Shown: positions 30,892 through 39,152, counted from the stretch's first letter. The stretch: DNA of 39,152 nt from JARICQ01 sp964527205 (GCA_964527205.1 CAZGQG010000019.1:1-39152); one strand, 5' to 3'. The notes: generated by a model not told the origin, from the letters alone. Translations and numbers: made by a program.

Positions 30892-31740
30892 TTAGATAAA
30901 GAATCCTCTAAATCCTGCAAATAAAACTACTATGGCAAATATCATCCTATAGACAGCAAATATTTTCATTGGCTTTTTCTTTAAATAGGATATAAATTTG
31001 TTAATTACAGCTATGGCAACTATAAAGGATACTATAAATCCAATTCCTAGGGAAAGGATTTCTGAAGAAGTTATCATGCCTAAGCCACCTATCTTTACTA
31101 TCTTTAAAAAACTCATTCCTACCATTACTGGAATTGCAAGGAAAAATGAAAACTCAGCAGCTGCAACTGTAGAAAGCCCTGCTACCCATCCTCCAATTAT
31201 AGTAGAGGCAGATCTTGACATGCCAGGAACTATGGCTAAACACTGAAAACATCCAACTATAAAGGCCTGCTTTACTGTAAGGTTTATCTCTTCACTCTTG
31301 CTTTTCTTTGGTCTAAATTTATTTTCCGCATAGATCATGGCTATACCACCTAGAAAAAGTGTGATTGCTATTGAAGTAGGATTGAATAAATACTTGTCAG
31401 CTATATCATCTAATAGGATACCCACTACTCCCCCGGGAATGGTTGCTACTAGTACCATTAACCAAAATCTAAAACCTGATTTCTCATAGCCCACCTTCTT
31501 GGGAAAGAAATTTATCAGGGTTTCCTTTATCTTCTTCCAATATAGGATTACTACTGCCAGTATGGCTCCTAATTGTATTACATATGTATACATCTCCACA
31601 TAGGAAGCAGTCTCTCCAGTGAAATTAAGTATATTTTGGAATATAACTAAATGCCCTGTGGATGATACAGGCAAGAATTCAGTAAGTCCTTCCACTATAC
31701 CTAAGATCAAAGATTTTAATGCTAGAATTATTGTGTCCAT
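30892..31740 (-). CDS. uppP: Undecaprenyl-diphosphate phosphatase (BacA family)
   Basis: A 282-residue integral membrane enzyme that recycles the C55 lipid carrier for wall synthesis; overexpression in other bacteria gives bacitracin resistance. Motifs: GIVEGLTEFLPVSSTGHLVI at the N terminus, and in the second half PGMSRSASTIIGGWVAGLS, the two inward-facing catalytic repeats. About eight membrane segments are visible. It starts 10 nt after AAGGAGG. It is convergent with the wall hydrolase gene. Confidence 0.96.
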   Translation of the reverse strand: MDTIILALKSLILGIVEGLTEFLPVSSTGHLVIFQNILNFTGETASYVEMYTYVIQLGAILAVVILYWKKIKETLINFFPKKVGYEKSGFRFWLMVLVATIPGGVVGILLDDIADKYLFNPTSIAITLFLGGIAMIYAENKFRPKKSKSEEINLTVKQAFIVGCFQCLAIVPGMSRSASTIIGGWVAGLSTVAAAEFSFFLAIPVMVGMSFLKIVKIGGLGMITSSEILSLGIGFIVSFIVAIAVINKFISYLKKKPMKIFAVYRMIFAIVVLFAGFRGFFI

Positions 31741-31837
31741 TAAAAATTGTCCTCCTTAAAACATAATAGTATGATTATAGCATATCCTATCTTTTTTTAA
31801 TATATTAGCCTATATTTCATAGCTAGATTCCTATAAT

Positions 31838-32335
31838 CTAGCTATCATATTCAAGATAGTAAAAAATATTAGATTTGCTATCAAAGACTGCAAAACTGTA
31901 ATTGGCAGAGGATCTAGATAAGATTTTCTCTCCACCAGAACTCTCCCTAATATTGCCACCATGCCTGTCTATTAATATCCAATATCCTTCATTAACAACT
32001 GGTAGCCCCAATCTCCTACCTAGGTCCGAGGAGTAGTTTCTATTCCCATATAGGATTGTCTTTATATCCTGAGTAAGGGGAATCTTATTCCACTGGCCTT
32101 CTATTTGATCCATAAAGTCTTCTCCCTGCTTTTCATTAAAGCTTCCCTTCGCAAATAAAATTCCATCTCCCAAGGCCCCATGACTATCTACATATTTAAA
32201 ATTTATGCTATTTGGCACTGCTATATCTAATTCCCTGGATATCCTTCTATTAATATATGAATCGTATTTATAGTATATGCCAAGTCCAAGCATTAAGAAT
32301 ACCAATATTATAAGTATATACCTACGGTCTTTCAT
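31838..32335 (-). CDS. Membrane-anchored hypothetical protein
   Basis: A 165-residue protein I do not recognise. It has one N-terminal hydrophobic anchor (YILIILVFLMLGLGIYY, about 6-22) preceded by KDRR, so the rest should be extracytoplasmic. The outer part shows strand-like segments (SINFKYVDSHGALGDGILFA, YWILIDRHGG, SFAVFDSKSNIFYYLEY) and a SSGGEK loop. No Cys or enzyme motif is seen. RBS AGGGGG supports the start. Stands alone between uppP and the divergent MFS gene. Confidence 0.7.
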   Translation of the reverse strand: MKDRRYILIILVFLMLGLGIYYKYDSYINRRISRELDIAVPNSINFKYVDSHGALGDGILFAKGSFNEKQGEDFMDQIEGQWNKIPLTQDIKTILYGNRNYSSDLGRRLGLPVVNEGYWILIDRHGGNIRESSGGEKILSRSSANYSFAVFDSKSNIFYYLEYDS

Positions 32336-32469
32336 CTACTCATCCCCCTTCTAGCTATATTCCAATTATACTATATCCAAGCTATAGTTCTCAATTAATA
32401 TTTCTTAGATCCTTTAGATACATAGATCTATTCTTGATTTTCTCCCTTGCTCCTTATATACTTAGATTT

Positions 32470-33669
32470 ATGGGATATAAAAATTTAAATTCAATCATAA
32501 AAAAATTCATAGTAGTAGTGTTTTTGTACGGACTCACCTCAGCTTCCTTTAACGGCTTTTTTGGCATCTATGTTAAGGAGCTAGGTTATGCAGAAACTTT
32601 TGTAGGATCAATTCTTTCACTTAGGAGATTGTCTGTAGCAATATTTACACTTTTCATTGCCCTAATAGCAGGTAAAATAGGTCATAAGAGGACCTTAATA
32701 ATTGGACTCTTTACTGTTGGTCTAAGCAGTATTTTTATAGTACTGGTAGAAAGTATCCATCTTATGAGGATAATTGCTATAATCTTTGGATTTGGTCAGG
32801 CGGCCATGCTTACAGTAGAATCGCCCTTTATCTATGATCAAACCAGTCCAGAAGAGAGGGTTCATGCCTTTAGTTTGACCTTTGCAATTAGAAATGCTGC
32901 CTTTGTAACTGGTTCTCTTATAACCGGCTTCTTAGCAGAGTATTTTTCTAAGTATATTGGACCAGGGGCAGTATCTATAAGATATGCACTTATAATCGTT
33001 AGTGCCATGAGCCTTATAGCTATATTTCCACTGGCCATGTTAAAGCCTAAAAAGGTAAAAAGCCATGAAAGGCTAAATTTTGGAGAATTGAAAGGATTCT
33101 TCACTAAAAAAAATATTGCATTTTTAGCCTACACAGGCTTTATAGGCCTAGGTGCTGGATTAGTTGTTCCTTTTTTTGGAGTCTATTTAAAGTACATGTT
33201 GGATACATCTGAGAGCATAGTTGGACTTATACTAAGCTTTGCCCAACTTGGTACTGTATTTGGAGGCCTAGCTGTGCCCTTTTTAAGCACTAAAATAGGA
33301 AACTACAAGACCATAGTAGCTACACAGCTCCTAAGTATTCCAATGCTAATAGCAATTGGTTTTCCCCAGGGATTAATAATCGTGGCCATTGCATTTTTCC
33401 TTAGAAGTTCTCTAATGAATATGAGCCAGCCTCTTATTAGAAACATATCCATGGATATTGTAGATGATAGCCTAAGACCTTTAATGAGTGCAATGAGGGC
33501 TATGATCAATAATCTTATGAGAGCTCTTGGAATATTTTTAGGTGGAGCCATAATGGAAGGCTATACCTATAACACTCCCTACATATTTACCATAGTCTTT
33601 TATTTAATTGGAACCTATATATTCTTTAAATTATTTAGGGACCAGATAATGAAAAAATCATTTGTTTAA
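32470..33669 (+). CDS. MFS transporter
   Basis: A protein of about 399 residues with roughly 12 membrane segments. The segment 2-3 loop shows a GKIGHKRTLIIG variant of the MFS motif, and a central cytosolic loop (KPKKVKSHERL) separates the halves. The substrate is unknown; the overall look resembles sugar or drug exporters. The start is placed at the first ATG (32470), though its RBS is weak; a TTG at 32434 would add 12 residues, also without an RBS. Confidence 0.85.
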   Translation: MGYKNLNSIIKKFIVVVFLYGLTSASFNGFFGIYVKELGYAETFVGSILSLRRLSVAIFTLFIALIAGKIGHKRTLIIGLFTVGLSSIFIVLVESIHLMRIIAIIFGFGQAAMLTVESPFIYDQTSPEERVHAFSLTFAIRNAAFVTGSLITGFLAEYFSKYIGPGAVSIRYALIIVSAMSLIAIFPLAMLKPKKVKSHERLNFGELKGFFTKKNIAFLAYTGFIGLGAGLVVPFFGVYLKYMLDTSESIVGLILSFAQLGTVFGGLAVPFLSTKIGNYKTIVATQLLSIPMLIAIGFPQGLIIVAIAFFLRSSLMNMSQPLIRNISMDIVDDSLRPLMSAMRAMINNLMRALGIFLGGAIMEGYTYNTPYIFTIVFYLIGTYIFFKLFRDQIMKKSFV

Positions 33670-33681
33670 TAAGCATATATA

Positions 33682-33711
33682 ATGCCTAATTCTTCAAGGA
33701 GAATTAGGCAT
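33682..33711. terminator. Bidirectional terminator between the MFS and YczE-like genes
   Basis: Perfect 12-bp arms ATGCCTAATTCT / AGAATTAGGCAT with a 6-nt loop, followed by ATTTTATTT on the plus strand. Confidence 0.85.
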
Positions 33712-33723
33712 ATTTTATTTCTA

Positions 33724-34380
33724 TTAATTTTCAATCCAATGGATTAGTTCTTCCCTGTATTTCTTATAAATATATCCAACTACCCTTCCTACTAAAAGTG
33801 CTGCTAAAATGGTTCCTTCCCTTACAGTGCTAAGTTCTTTTAAAAATATAATAGAAAGAATTGCAGAAATAAGTACGGATATACTATCTACAGCAACCTT
33901 TACATTGGCAAATTTAAATCTATTATTACTATAATCTACTATTGCCTGCATAAAACCCTCTGCTGGCAGGGGAAAGAAGCCTGGAATCAAGTAAAATGCC
34001 ACCCCTATTCCAATTATAACAATGCTTACAAGCAGGTATAGGATCTTGATAATATAGTTACTGGCTGCCGGAAGCCAGGCTAGTAAATAGTCTGGTCCTG
34101 TATATCTTATAAAGATACCTAGTATGTAAACACATACAATTTGCAATACCTGTACAGGCCTATATCTCTTTCTTAAGAGTAATATCTGCAGGACAATAAA
34201 TACTATATGAAAGATGGTTGTAGCTCTTCCCAGTTCTACACCCCATATAAGTTCAAAGGCATAGGGAATAGCACTTACTGGAGATATGCCTAGGCCTGCT
34301 AATTTGGATATATTGATACCAATTGCCAGGAGCAAAAGTCCTCCTATATAAAATAATACTTTTTTAAAATTTTTCTTCAT
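33724..34380 (-). CDS. YczE-like membrane protein
   Basis: A 218-residue protein with about five to six membrane segments, of the YczE/YyaS/YitT-related group (COG2364 type). Typical stretches are LLLLAIGINISKLAGLGISP near the N terminus, IGIGVAFYLIPGFFPLPAEG in the middle and GTILAALLVGRVVGYIYKKY near the end. The GLGISP.SAIPY motif is characteristic. Function unsettled; YczE influences production of a lipopeptide in B. subtilis. The start is the ATG at 34378-34380, 9 nt after GGAGG; a TTG one codon upstream is unlikely. Confidence 0.85.
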   Translation of the reverse strand: MKKNFKKVLFYIGGLLLLAIGINISKLAGLGISPVSAIPYAFELIWGVELGRATTIFHIVFIVLQILLLRKRYRPVQVLQIVCVYILGIFIRYTGPDYLLAWLPAASNYIIKILYLLVSIVIIGIGVAFYLIPGFFPLPAEGFMQAIVDYSNNRFKFANVKVAVDSISVLISAILSIIFLKELSTVREGTILAALLVGRVVGYIYKKYREELIHWIEN

Positions 34381-34484
34381 CAATAATATCCTCCGGATTT
34401 AATTTAATCTCTCTCTTATGACTATAGACAAGTCATAATATATGGGCTTATCTATAAATAGTAAAGTCTCTAAATCTTTTTCTA

Positions 34485-35027
34485 CTATTCTTCATCTATT
34501 AATTCTGCTTTTTTATAGATTTCTTCAATATCTTTTTCCTTCAGTAGCTTAGGTATAAGATAGGCGATTATTATTATTCCTGGAATATTAATCATTAGCC
34601 TAGTAAGGGCAAATCTAGTACCTAGGGAGCTAAGTTCAAATAGAAACATTGGTATTTTCGTAGTAGACCAGGCCCCTATAAATATGAGTACATTGGTCAA
34701 ACTTACACCTTTTTTCATAAAAACCGTTGCTATAGGAAATGCCCCATATAAGGGTCCTGCTGCAGCTGAACCCAGGAATATAGAAAGTATTATCCCAATT
34801 ATACCTGATCCCTCTCCCATGTATCTAACCATGACTTCCTTTGGTACCCATATGTCTAAAAGTCCTAGCAAGACAAAAACAGGAGGTATAATAAGCATCA
34901 TTTCCCTTAAACTAAATTTAAAGGTGTCTACTGCTGTAAAACCTAGCTCTGCATCTATAAATGAAATTATAGCTATTGCAATTGCAGCTAATATAAATAC
35001 TCTAAATTCCTTTAATAACTTTACCAT
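34485..35027 (-). CDS. Permease half protein B (COG0701/ArsP-like)
   Basis: A 180-residue membrane protein with about five segments. It carries the half-site signature GEGSGIIGIILSIFLGSAAA followed by GPLYGAFPIATVFMKKG, and GAWSTTKIPMFLFE. The same pattern appears in its upstream partner, so the two proteins look like the two repeats of a single COG0701 permease (DUF318/ArsP_1), which in other bacteria is one chain. It overlaps the partner gene by 7 nt. ArsP exports trivalent organoarsenicals, but no arsenic gene is adjacent, so the substrate is open. Confidence 0.8.
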   Translation of the reverse strand: MVKLLKEFRVFILAAIAIAIISFIDAELGFTAVDTFKFSLREMMLIIPPVFVLLGLLDIWVPKEVMVRYMGEGSGIIGIILSIFLGSAAAGPLYGAFPIATVFMKKGVSLTNVLIFIGAWSTTKIPMFLFELSSLGTRFALTRLMINIPGIIIIAYLIPKLLKEKDIEEIYKKAELIDEE

Positions 35028-35503
35028 AACATCACCTTCCCAATAACAAATGCAACTATAAGAGTAAAGATAAAGGCTAATCCATTTCTTATATAGGTTA
35101 GCTTGCTACCAAAATATGTTTTCTCAATAGGCATGGTCATAAGTCCCACCATCATAAGAGCCGAAATAAAGGCTCCTAGCTGCATATAGCCTGCACCATT
35201 TTGAAGCAGTATCAGGGCTGTTGGAAAGGCAATAAAGCCTGGCATTAGGGTTATAGAACCTATTACAGCTGCAAGTAGTACTCCCCACACTCCAGAAGAC
35301 TCACCTATAATAGCGCTGATTCTTTCTGGATTTAAAAATGCAATAATAATTGCTACAATAGCTATCATACCAAGTAAGGATGGTAGGATATTATAAAAAG
35401 ATCTCCATCCCTTTAAAAGAGCTTTCTTTGTCTTTTCCTTGCTTTTCACAAAGGAAACAAGAAGAAGTACAATTGTAAGCCCATACAAAATAATATTCTG
35501 CAA
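35021..35503 (-). CDS. Permease half protein A (COG0701/ArsP-like)
   Basis: A 160-residue membrane protein with about four to five segments and the signature GESSGVWGVLLAAVIGSITL followed by MPGFIAFPTALILLQNG. It matches the partner's GE.SG..G..L....GS and AFP.A pattern. The start is a TTG at 35501-35503, with AAAGGAG 8 nt upstream. A 19-nt palindrome covering the -10 box lies just ahead (35519-35537), so the pair is probably controlled by a dedicated repressor. The two proteins most likely pair as a heterodimer. Confidence 0.8.
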   Translation of the reverse strand: MQNIILYGLTIVLLLVSFVKSKEKTKKALLKGWRSFYNILPSLLGMIAIVAIIIAFLNPERISAIIGESSGVWGVLLAAVIGSITLMPGFIAFPTALILLQNGAGYMQLGAFISALMMVGLMTMPIEKTYFGSKLTYIRNGLAFIFTLIVAFVIGKVMLW

Positions 35504-35518
35504 TCTAGTCTCTCCTTT

Positions 35519-35537
35519 AATTTGTATTATACAAATT
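35519..35537 (-). promoter_or_regulatory. Operator/promoter of the split permease
   Basis: Perfect palindrome AATTTGTA-TTA-TACAAATT. On the minus strand its centre reads TTGTATAATAC, giving an exact TATAAT -10 (35530-35525). A TTGTAA upstream at a short spacing may be the -35. A repressor bound here would block RNA polymerase directly. Confidence 0.65.
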
Positions 35538-35553
35538 GTTTTTTACTTACAAG

Positions 35554-35588
35554 ACCCACTGAGTATCTAGCTAGCATACCAAGTGGGT
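35554..35588 (-). terminator. Hairpin after the rhodanese gene
   Basis: ACCCACT / AGTGGGT (35554-35560 and 35582-35588) around a 21-nt loop containing CTAGCTAG and a possible inner GTAT/ATAC stem. It lacks a T run on the minus strand, so termination may be weak. Confidence 0.45.
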
Positions 35589-35608
35589 GCTTAAATTTAT
35601 ATTCCTAT

Positions 35609-36436
35609 TTATTTCTGCCTTACTTCATTTTCATCATAGCTTATCCAGTCACTGTAGCCTCCTGGATAGAATAATGGCTTTAGGCCTATCCTTTCCATAG
35701 CTAAAAGATTTACAGTGCCTGTTACTCCTGATCCGCAGTGCACTATTATCCTATCATGTTTTTTTATATCCTTAAATATCTCCTGGAGTTCTTCATCCTT
35801 CTTTAGATGTCCATCTTCCACCAGATTCATCCAAGGTGAATTCACCCCGCCTGGAATATGGCCTGCTATCTTATCTAAGGGCTCTACTTCTCCTGCATAT
35901 CTTTCATAGGACCTGGAATCCACTATAACTGCCTGGTCATCCTCTAAAGCATCTCTTACATCTTCCATCTTAACTACTAGTGAATGGTCTATTTTCAAAC
36001 TTAAATTACCCTGTTTCTCCGGTTCCTTAACTTCTTCTGTTGTTTCATAATTGCTGTCTTTCCATTCCTTGAAGCCTCCTGAAAGAATAAATACATCTTC
36101 CTTACCAGCATATTTAAGAAGGAACCATACTCTTCCGGAAACATCCAAATCCCCATCATCATATACTACTACTGTGGATTCATCTCCTATACCTAGATTT
36201 CTCATATCTTGAATAAAAGTATCCATATGAGGAAATGGATGTCTTCCTCCATGGGTCTTAATCTCACCCTTTAAAGTCTTGTCCAGGGAAACAAATTGAG
36301 CTCCCGGTATATGGGACTTTTTATACTCTCTTAGTCCATACTCAGAATCTAGAATTTCTGCCCTTGCATCTAAAATTACTAGATCTTCCATAGACATATT
36401 ATCTCTTAACCATTCTTTTGTAACAAAGTTTTTCAT
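35609..36436 (-). CDS. Thiosulfate/3-mercaptopyruvate sulfurtransferase (tandem rhodanese)
   Basis: A 275-residue enzyme with two rhodanese domains. The C-terminal one is active: IIVHCGSGVTG with catalytic Cys 234, and the CGSGVT loop favours mercaptopyruvate or thiosulfate as donor. The N-terminal domain has YDDGDLDVSGRVW at the equivalent loop without Cys and is structural. Cytosolic, no signal peptide. It moves sulfane sulfur to acceptors such as thioredoxin or cyanide. It lies upstream of the split permease but is separated by a hairpin and a new promoter. Confidence 0.93.
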   Translation of the reverse strand: MKNFVTKEWLRDNMSMEDLVILDARAEILDSEYGLREYKKSHIPGAQFVSLDKTLKGEIKTHGGRHPFPHMDTFIQDMRNLGIGDESTVVVYDDGDLDVSGRVWFLLKYAGKEDVFILSGGFKEWKDSNYETTEEVKEPEKQGNLSLKIDHSLVVKMEDVRDALEDDQAVIVDSRSYERYAGEVEPLDKIAGHIPGGVNSPWMNLVEDGHLKKDEELQEIFKDIKKHDRIIVHCGSGVTGTVNLLAMERIGLKPLFYPGGYSDWISYDENEVRQK

Positions 36437-36570
36437 CCTATCACCTTCTCCTATTAATAGTTTTTATATCATATTTAAGGACCTAATAAGTCCTCTTTTA
36501 CCTTGTTTAAGGACTATACCCAATAAAGGATAATAATAGCTAAAATTCCATATCTTTGCTCTCATATATA

Positions 36571-36600
36571 GAAGTGCAGATAATATTGCCTCTGCACTTC
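36571..36600 (-). terminator. Terminator of xpaC-telA
   Basis: Perfect 10-bp arms GAAGTGCAGA / TCTGCACTTC with a 10-nt loop, 14 nt after the telA stop. The following minus-strand bases TATATATG are only moderately T-rich. Confidence 0.7.
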
Positions 36601-36613
36601 TTTTAATCATTTA

Positions 36614-37756
36614 TTAATCCTGTAACTTTAAAAGCTTGTTTTTTAATTCGCCCTCAATCTTATTAAGCTCTATCTCTGCCTCTTTCCTCTTTTGACGACC
36701 CTCTACTTGAATTCTCATTACTTCATCTAGGGTAGATATTAAGGACTCATTTGTAAATTTAAGGGTTTCTAGGTCTACAATGCCACGCTCTGATTCTTTT
36801 GCAGTTTCAACTGTTGCCATTTTAAGAGTCTCTGCATTTTTCTTTAATAATTCATTGGTCATATCAGTAACTTCTCTCTGAGCCCTGGCAGCCTCAGTAG
36901 CATGATTGACTCCCAGTGCCAATACCATCTGGCTCTTCCATAGGGGTATTGTATTTACTATGGTAGACTGGATCTTCTCCGCCATTATAGCATCATTGCT
37001 CTGAACTAATCTGATTTGTGGAGCCATTTGAATAGAAATCATTCTAGTAAGTTCTAGATCATGAATCTTCTTTTCAAATCTATTGGCTACTGCAGCTAGA
37101 TTATTATAGGCCTGTGCATCCTCTGGAAGCCCACTAGCTGTAGATTTCTCTAATAAGGCTGGAAGTTCTTCACTGTGAACTTTTTCTAATTTTTTCTTAC
37201 CTGCTAGAATATACATAGAAAGCTCTTTGAAATAGGTCTGATTAAGTTCATACATCTTATCTAACATGGCCATATCCTTTAAAAGAGTTATCTGATGGGA
37301 TTCTAGGGCTTCTTTTATCTTATTTACATTGTTTTCTGCCTTATTGTACTTTGTCTTTAAGCTATCAAGTTTATTAGAGGACTTCTTAAAAAATCCTCGA
37401 ATTCCCTTTTGCTCTTCTTCAGCATCAAAGTTCTTAAGTTCAGTTACAACTCCTGTGAGCATGTCCCCAATCTCCCCTAAATCCTTGGTCTTTACATTGT
37501 TTAGGGCTGTCTCTGAGAAATCTGCTATTTTCTTTTGAGCTCCTACTCCAAATTGTAGGATCTGTGCAGATTTATTTAAATCAATCTGCTCTGCAAAGTC
37601 TTCCACTATCTTTTTTTCCTCTTCACTAAGCATGGACTCATCGTTTCTTTTATTGACCATAGTTTGATCAGCTGTCATTTCAATATTTAATTCTTCTTCA
37701 TCTAGTATGTCTTCATCAAAGGGATCAAAGGTTAATTTTGGAATTTTATCAGTCAT
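36614..37756 (-). CDS. TelA-family (toxic anion resistance/YaaN-like) protein
   Basis: A 380-residue soluble, largely helical protein of the TelA/YaaN family, with long coiled regions (KYNKAENNVNKIKEALESHQ, then MLDKMYELNQTYFKELSMYI) and the conserved MISIQMAPQIRLVQSNDAIM and IQSTIVNTIPLWKSQMVLAL near residue 265. Members were first noted for tellurite resistance on plasmids, but chromosomal copies paired with XpaC are general Bacillota genes linked to envelope stress. Its start overlaps the xpaC stop (TAATG), indicating coupled translation. No tellurium-specific genes are nearby. Confidence 0.92.
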   Translation of the reverse strand: MTDKIPKLTFDPFDEDILDEEELNIEMTADQTMVNKRNDESMLSEEEKKIVEDFAEQIDLNKSAQILQFGVGAQKKIADFSETALNNVKTKDLGEIGDMLTGVVTELKNFDAEEEQKGIRGFFKKSSNKLDSLKTKYNKAENNVNKIKEALESHQITLLKDMAMLDKMYELNQTYFKELSMYILAGKKKLEKVHSEELPALLEKSTASGLPEDAQAYNNLAAVANRFEKKIHDLELTRMISIQMAPQIRLVQSNDAIMAEKIQSTIVNTIPLWKSQMVLALGVNHATEAARAQREVTDMTNELLKKNAETLKMATVETAKESERGIVDLETLKFTNESLISTLDEVMRIQVEGRQKRKEAEIELNKIEGELKNKLLKLQD

Positions 37757-38913
37757 TACTTGTCCTCCTCATTTCTATTATTTTCTCTAAGTTCATCCTT
37801 TGTAAGGCCTTCCTGGGCTAGCATGGTCTCAAGCACAGAAATATCTGTTGACAGATCCATGGCCATATCTTGAAACAAATCATCCAGTAGGTTTTCAAAG
37901 GCTATATTAATAGTATCTATTGTCTCTTGGATTTCTTTCTTGGACTTGGATATATTCTCTCCCTGTACAGGCTGCTTATCTAGCTTTTTATAAGCATCTA
38001 GCAACTTCATTGTAGTTGGAAGAAAATAATCTGTAAATTTCTTAATCTCATCAATCTTTTCAGGATGATGTTCAACATGATCGAATATCTTTTCCGTTAC
38101 CTTTTCCAATCTATCTAGCTTGTTTGATATCTCCACTCCTGGCAACTCACTATTAGATTTTTTTATATCCTCTACAAGCTCTCTTCCTTCATCAATAATC
38201 TTTCTAGTCTCCGGACTTAATTTTACTTGCTTTCTCCCGTCTCCTAGCTCATGAACTTGCTCTAGCTTGTTTTCAGCTCTAATCTTTTTAATATTCTTTT
38301 CCAGTTCAAGGTATTGTTTGTAGGTCTTATTATTTAAGATAAAATAAGTCTTGTCAGCATCAATATGTCCCTCTGGAAACATTCCAATCTCTATCATCTT
38401 TTCTAAATCTTTTACTATAAACTTCTTATTTAATCTAGTCGCTGTAGATAAGTCCTCAATTGAATAATAGCTTTGACCCCTTATAATTGACATGTATCTT
38501 TGAAATCTTTTCAATCTCTTTCTGTTAGTGTTCCCAGTATAAAGCAAGCTTAAACTTAAGAGGAAAAGTGGTGACAAGCCTAGGGCTACCTTATAAAATA
38601 AACTTCCTAAAGTAGATCCTAGAATCAGCAGGGTAAGAATAGCTATTCCAAATCCAAAACTAGTTATGGTTCCGAAAACAGTATAGAGAACCCCAGAAAC
38701 CCTTCCCACAGGAACAGTTTTGTTTCTTCTCCTTAAATCTAATTGTTTTTTATTGGCTTTAATAATATCAATTTTATCCTGTGTCATCATATTCCCTTGC
38801 CTTGCATTTATATTTTGTGTGCTTGATACTTTTACCTGTTCTAAGGCATTTTTAATAGTATTTTCAATATCCTTATTTAATTTATTAAAATTTGTTTTAT
38901 TAGTATTATTCAT
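37756..38913 (-). CDS. xpaC: XpaC-like protein (5-bromo-4-chloroindolyl phosphate hydrolysis family)
   Basis: A 385-residue protein with a basic N terminus, two membrane segments (about residues 83-128: LYTVFGTITSFGFGIAILTL and ALGLSPLFLLSLSLLY), a winged-helix-like stretch (YYSIEDLSTATRLNKKFIVK) and a helical tail. XpaC partners TelA/YaaN in B. subtilis; the phosphatase phenotype gave the name but an enzymatic role is not shown. The start is the ATG at 38911-38913, 5 nt after GGAGG; a GTG two codons earlier overlaps that RBS. It opens the xpaC-telA pair. Confidence 0.88.
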   Translation of the reverse strand: MNNTNKTNFNKLNKDIENTIKNALEQVKVSSTQNINARQGNMMTQDKIDIIKANKKQLDLRRRNKTVPVGRVSGVLYTVFGTITSFGFGIAILTLLILGSTLGSLFYKVALGLSPLFLLSLSLLYTGNTNRKRLKRFQRYMSIIRGQSYYSIEDLSTATRLNKKFIVKDLEKMIEIGMFPEGHIDADKTYFILNNKTYKQYLELEKNIKKIRAENKLEQVHELGDGRKQVKLSPETRKIIDEGRELVEDIKKSNSELPGVEISNKLDRLEKVTEKIFDHVEHHPEKIDEIKKFTDYFLPTTMKLLDAYKKLDKQPVQGENISKSKKEIQETIDTINIAFENLLDDLFQDMAMDLSTDISVLETMLAQEGLTKDELRENNRNEEDK

Positions 38914-38952
38914 ATACACCTCCGAGCAACTGAGTTTCTATCATTTAATTAC

Positions 38953-38980
38953 ATTATATCATTAATTATAGGTTTTTCCA
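38953..38980 (-). promoter_or_regulatory. Candidate promoter of xpaC-telA
   Basis: On the minus strand TATAAT (38958-38953) about 40 nt before the ATG, with TGGAAA 16 nt further upstream as a partial -35. Confidence 0.4.
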
Positions 38981-39031
38981 TTTTTATATAATATTAATAT
39001 GTATTTATTTATTATATCCACTTAAATAATA

Positions 39032-39063
39032 AAAGATGCTAGGAATTATATCCTAGCATCTTT
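39032..39063 (-). terminator. Terminator of the gene at the right edge
   Basis: Perfect 13-bp arms AAAGATGCTAGGA / TCCTAGCATCTTT with a 6-nt loop, about 17 nt after the stop of the partial gene; the minus-strand tail is T-rich. Confidence 0.8.
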
Positions 39064-39079
39064 CTTTGCTACATTTTTC

Positions 39080-39152
39080 TTACATTTCAGGATTTGGATA
39101 ATATATCTCTGTCCACTCTTCATAGGTGTCTTCCATCCTATTATAATGGTGA
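39080..39152 (-). CDS. C-terminal end of an unidentified gene (partial)
   Basis: The last 23 codons of a minus-strand gene entering from the right: HHYNRMEDTYEEWTEIYYPN followed by PEM and TAA. The hairpin just downstream supports a genuine gene end. Acidic and aromatic content suggests a soluble domain, but the fragment is too short for family assignment. Confidence 0.55.
   Translation of the reverse strand, partial: HHYNRMEDTYEEWTEIYYPNPEM

Noticed and set aside
32434..32469. TTG start adding 12 residues to the MFS transporter
   Set aside because: No RBS precedes it and the added residues do not resemble an MFS N terminus; the ATG at 32470 is preferred though also weakly supported.
35519..35537. 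Fur or PerR box at the split permease
   Set aside because: The palindrome has a 7-1-7 shape but lacks the TAATNATTA core of Fur-family sites.
36614..38913. Tellurite resistance determinant
   Set aside because: TelA/XpaC pairs are common chromosomal genes; no other tellurium genes or mobile element are near.

Overview
The window looks like the chromosome of a low-G+C anaerobic Bacillota of the Clostridia/Tissierellia type. This rests on AT-rich DNA, strong AGGAGG-type ribosome sites, heavy use of AGA/AGG (Arg) and ATA (Ile) codons, T-tailed hairpin terminators, SigA-like promoters, and the gene content: a microcompartment, an AmmeMemoRadiSam locus, an M18 aminopeptidase and an EFR1-type flavodoxin/ferredoxin protein. 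No rRNA, tRNA, CRISPR array, phage or insertion sequence was seen. Species cannot be named from this sequence.

Layout. (1) 1-3300, minus strand: the promoter-proximal part of a bacterial microcompartment (BMC) operon, read as ubiX (prenyl-FMN synthase), ubiD-like decarboxylase, BMC-H shell protein, a 132-residue disordered protein with repeated short helices, a tailed BMC-H, and a third BMC-H that runs off the left edge. (2) 3484-5508: htpG with a SigA promoter and a near-perfect CIRCE operator. (3) 5536-11732: a complete shikimate/chorismate operon, aroF-B-A-C-E-K-Q, behind a DUF2254 membrane protein gene. (4) 13177-20982: carbamate kinase, a glutamate-synthase-like FMN protein, a small membrane protein, a membrane-tethered MsrA-MsrB fusion, a small alarmone synthetase, an Old Yellow Enzyme with a C-terminal Cys cluster, an orphan and an alpha/beta hydrolase. 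(5) 21011-22083: an EFR1-type protein interrupted by a 100-N assembly gap, and a methyltransferase. (6) 22177-26541: phzF-like, mnmA and M18 aminopeptidase on the plus strand, with ywbE and an orphan on the minus strand. (7) 26659-29608: a 47-residue zinc ribbon, csaA and the AmmeMemoRadiSam pair. (8) 29718-31740: an NlpC/P60 wall hydrolase with a WalR-like box, convergent with uppP. (9) 31838-39152: orphan, MFS transporter, YczE-like protein, a permease split into two half genes behind a palindromic operator, a rhodanese, xpaC-telA, and the end of one more gene.

How it fits together. Most of the window is ordinary biosynthesis, protein and tRNA maintenance, repair and envelope upkeep. The unusual part is the left edge. 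A prenyl-FMN decarboxylase and its cofactor synthase share a transcript with several hexameric shell proteins and a candidate scaffold carrying peptides that resemble BMC encapsulation helices. This suggests a compartment built around UbiD chemistry, but the rest of the operon lies outside the window and the substrate is unknown. Other signals worth following are a clean WalR-type site before the wall hydrolase, CIRCE control of htpG, a palindrome sitting on the -10 box of the split permease, and perfect inverted repeats before the glutamate-synthase-like gene and in the amrA/NlpC intergenic region.
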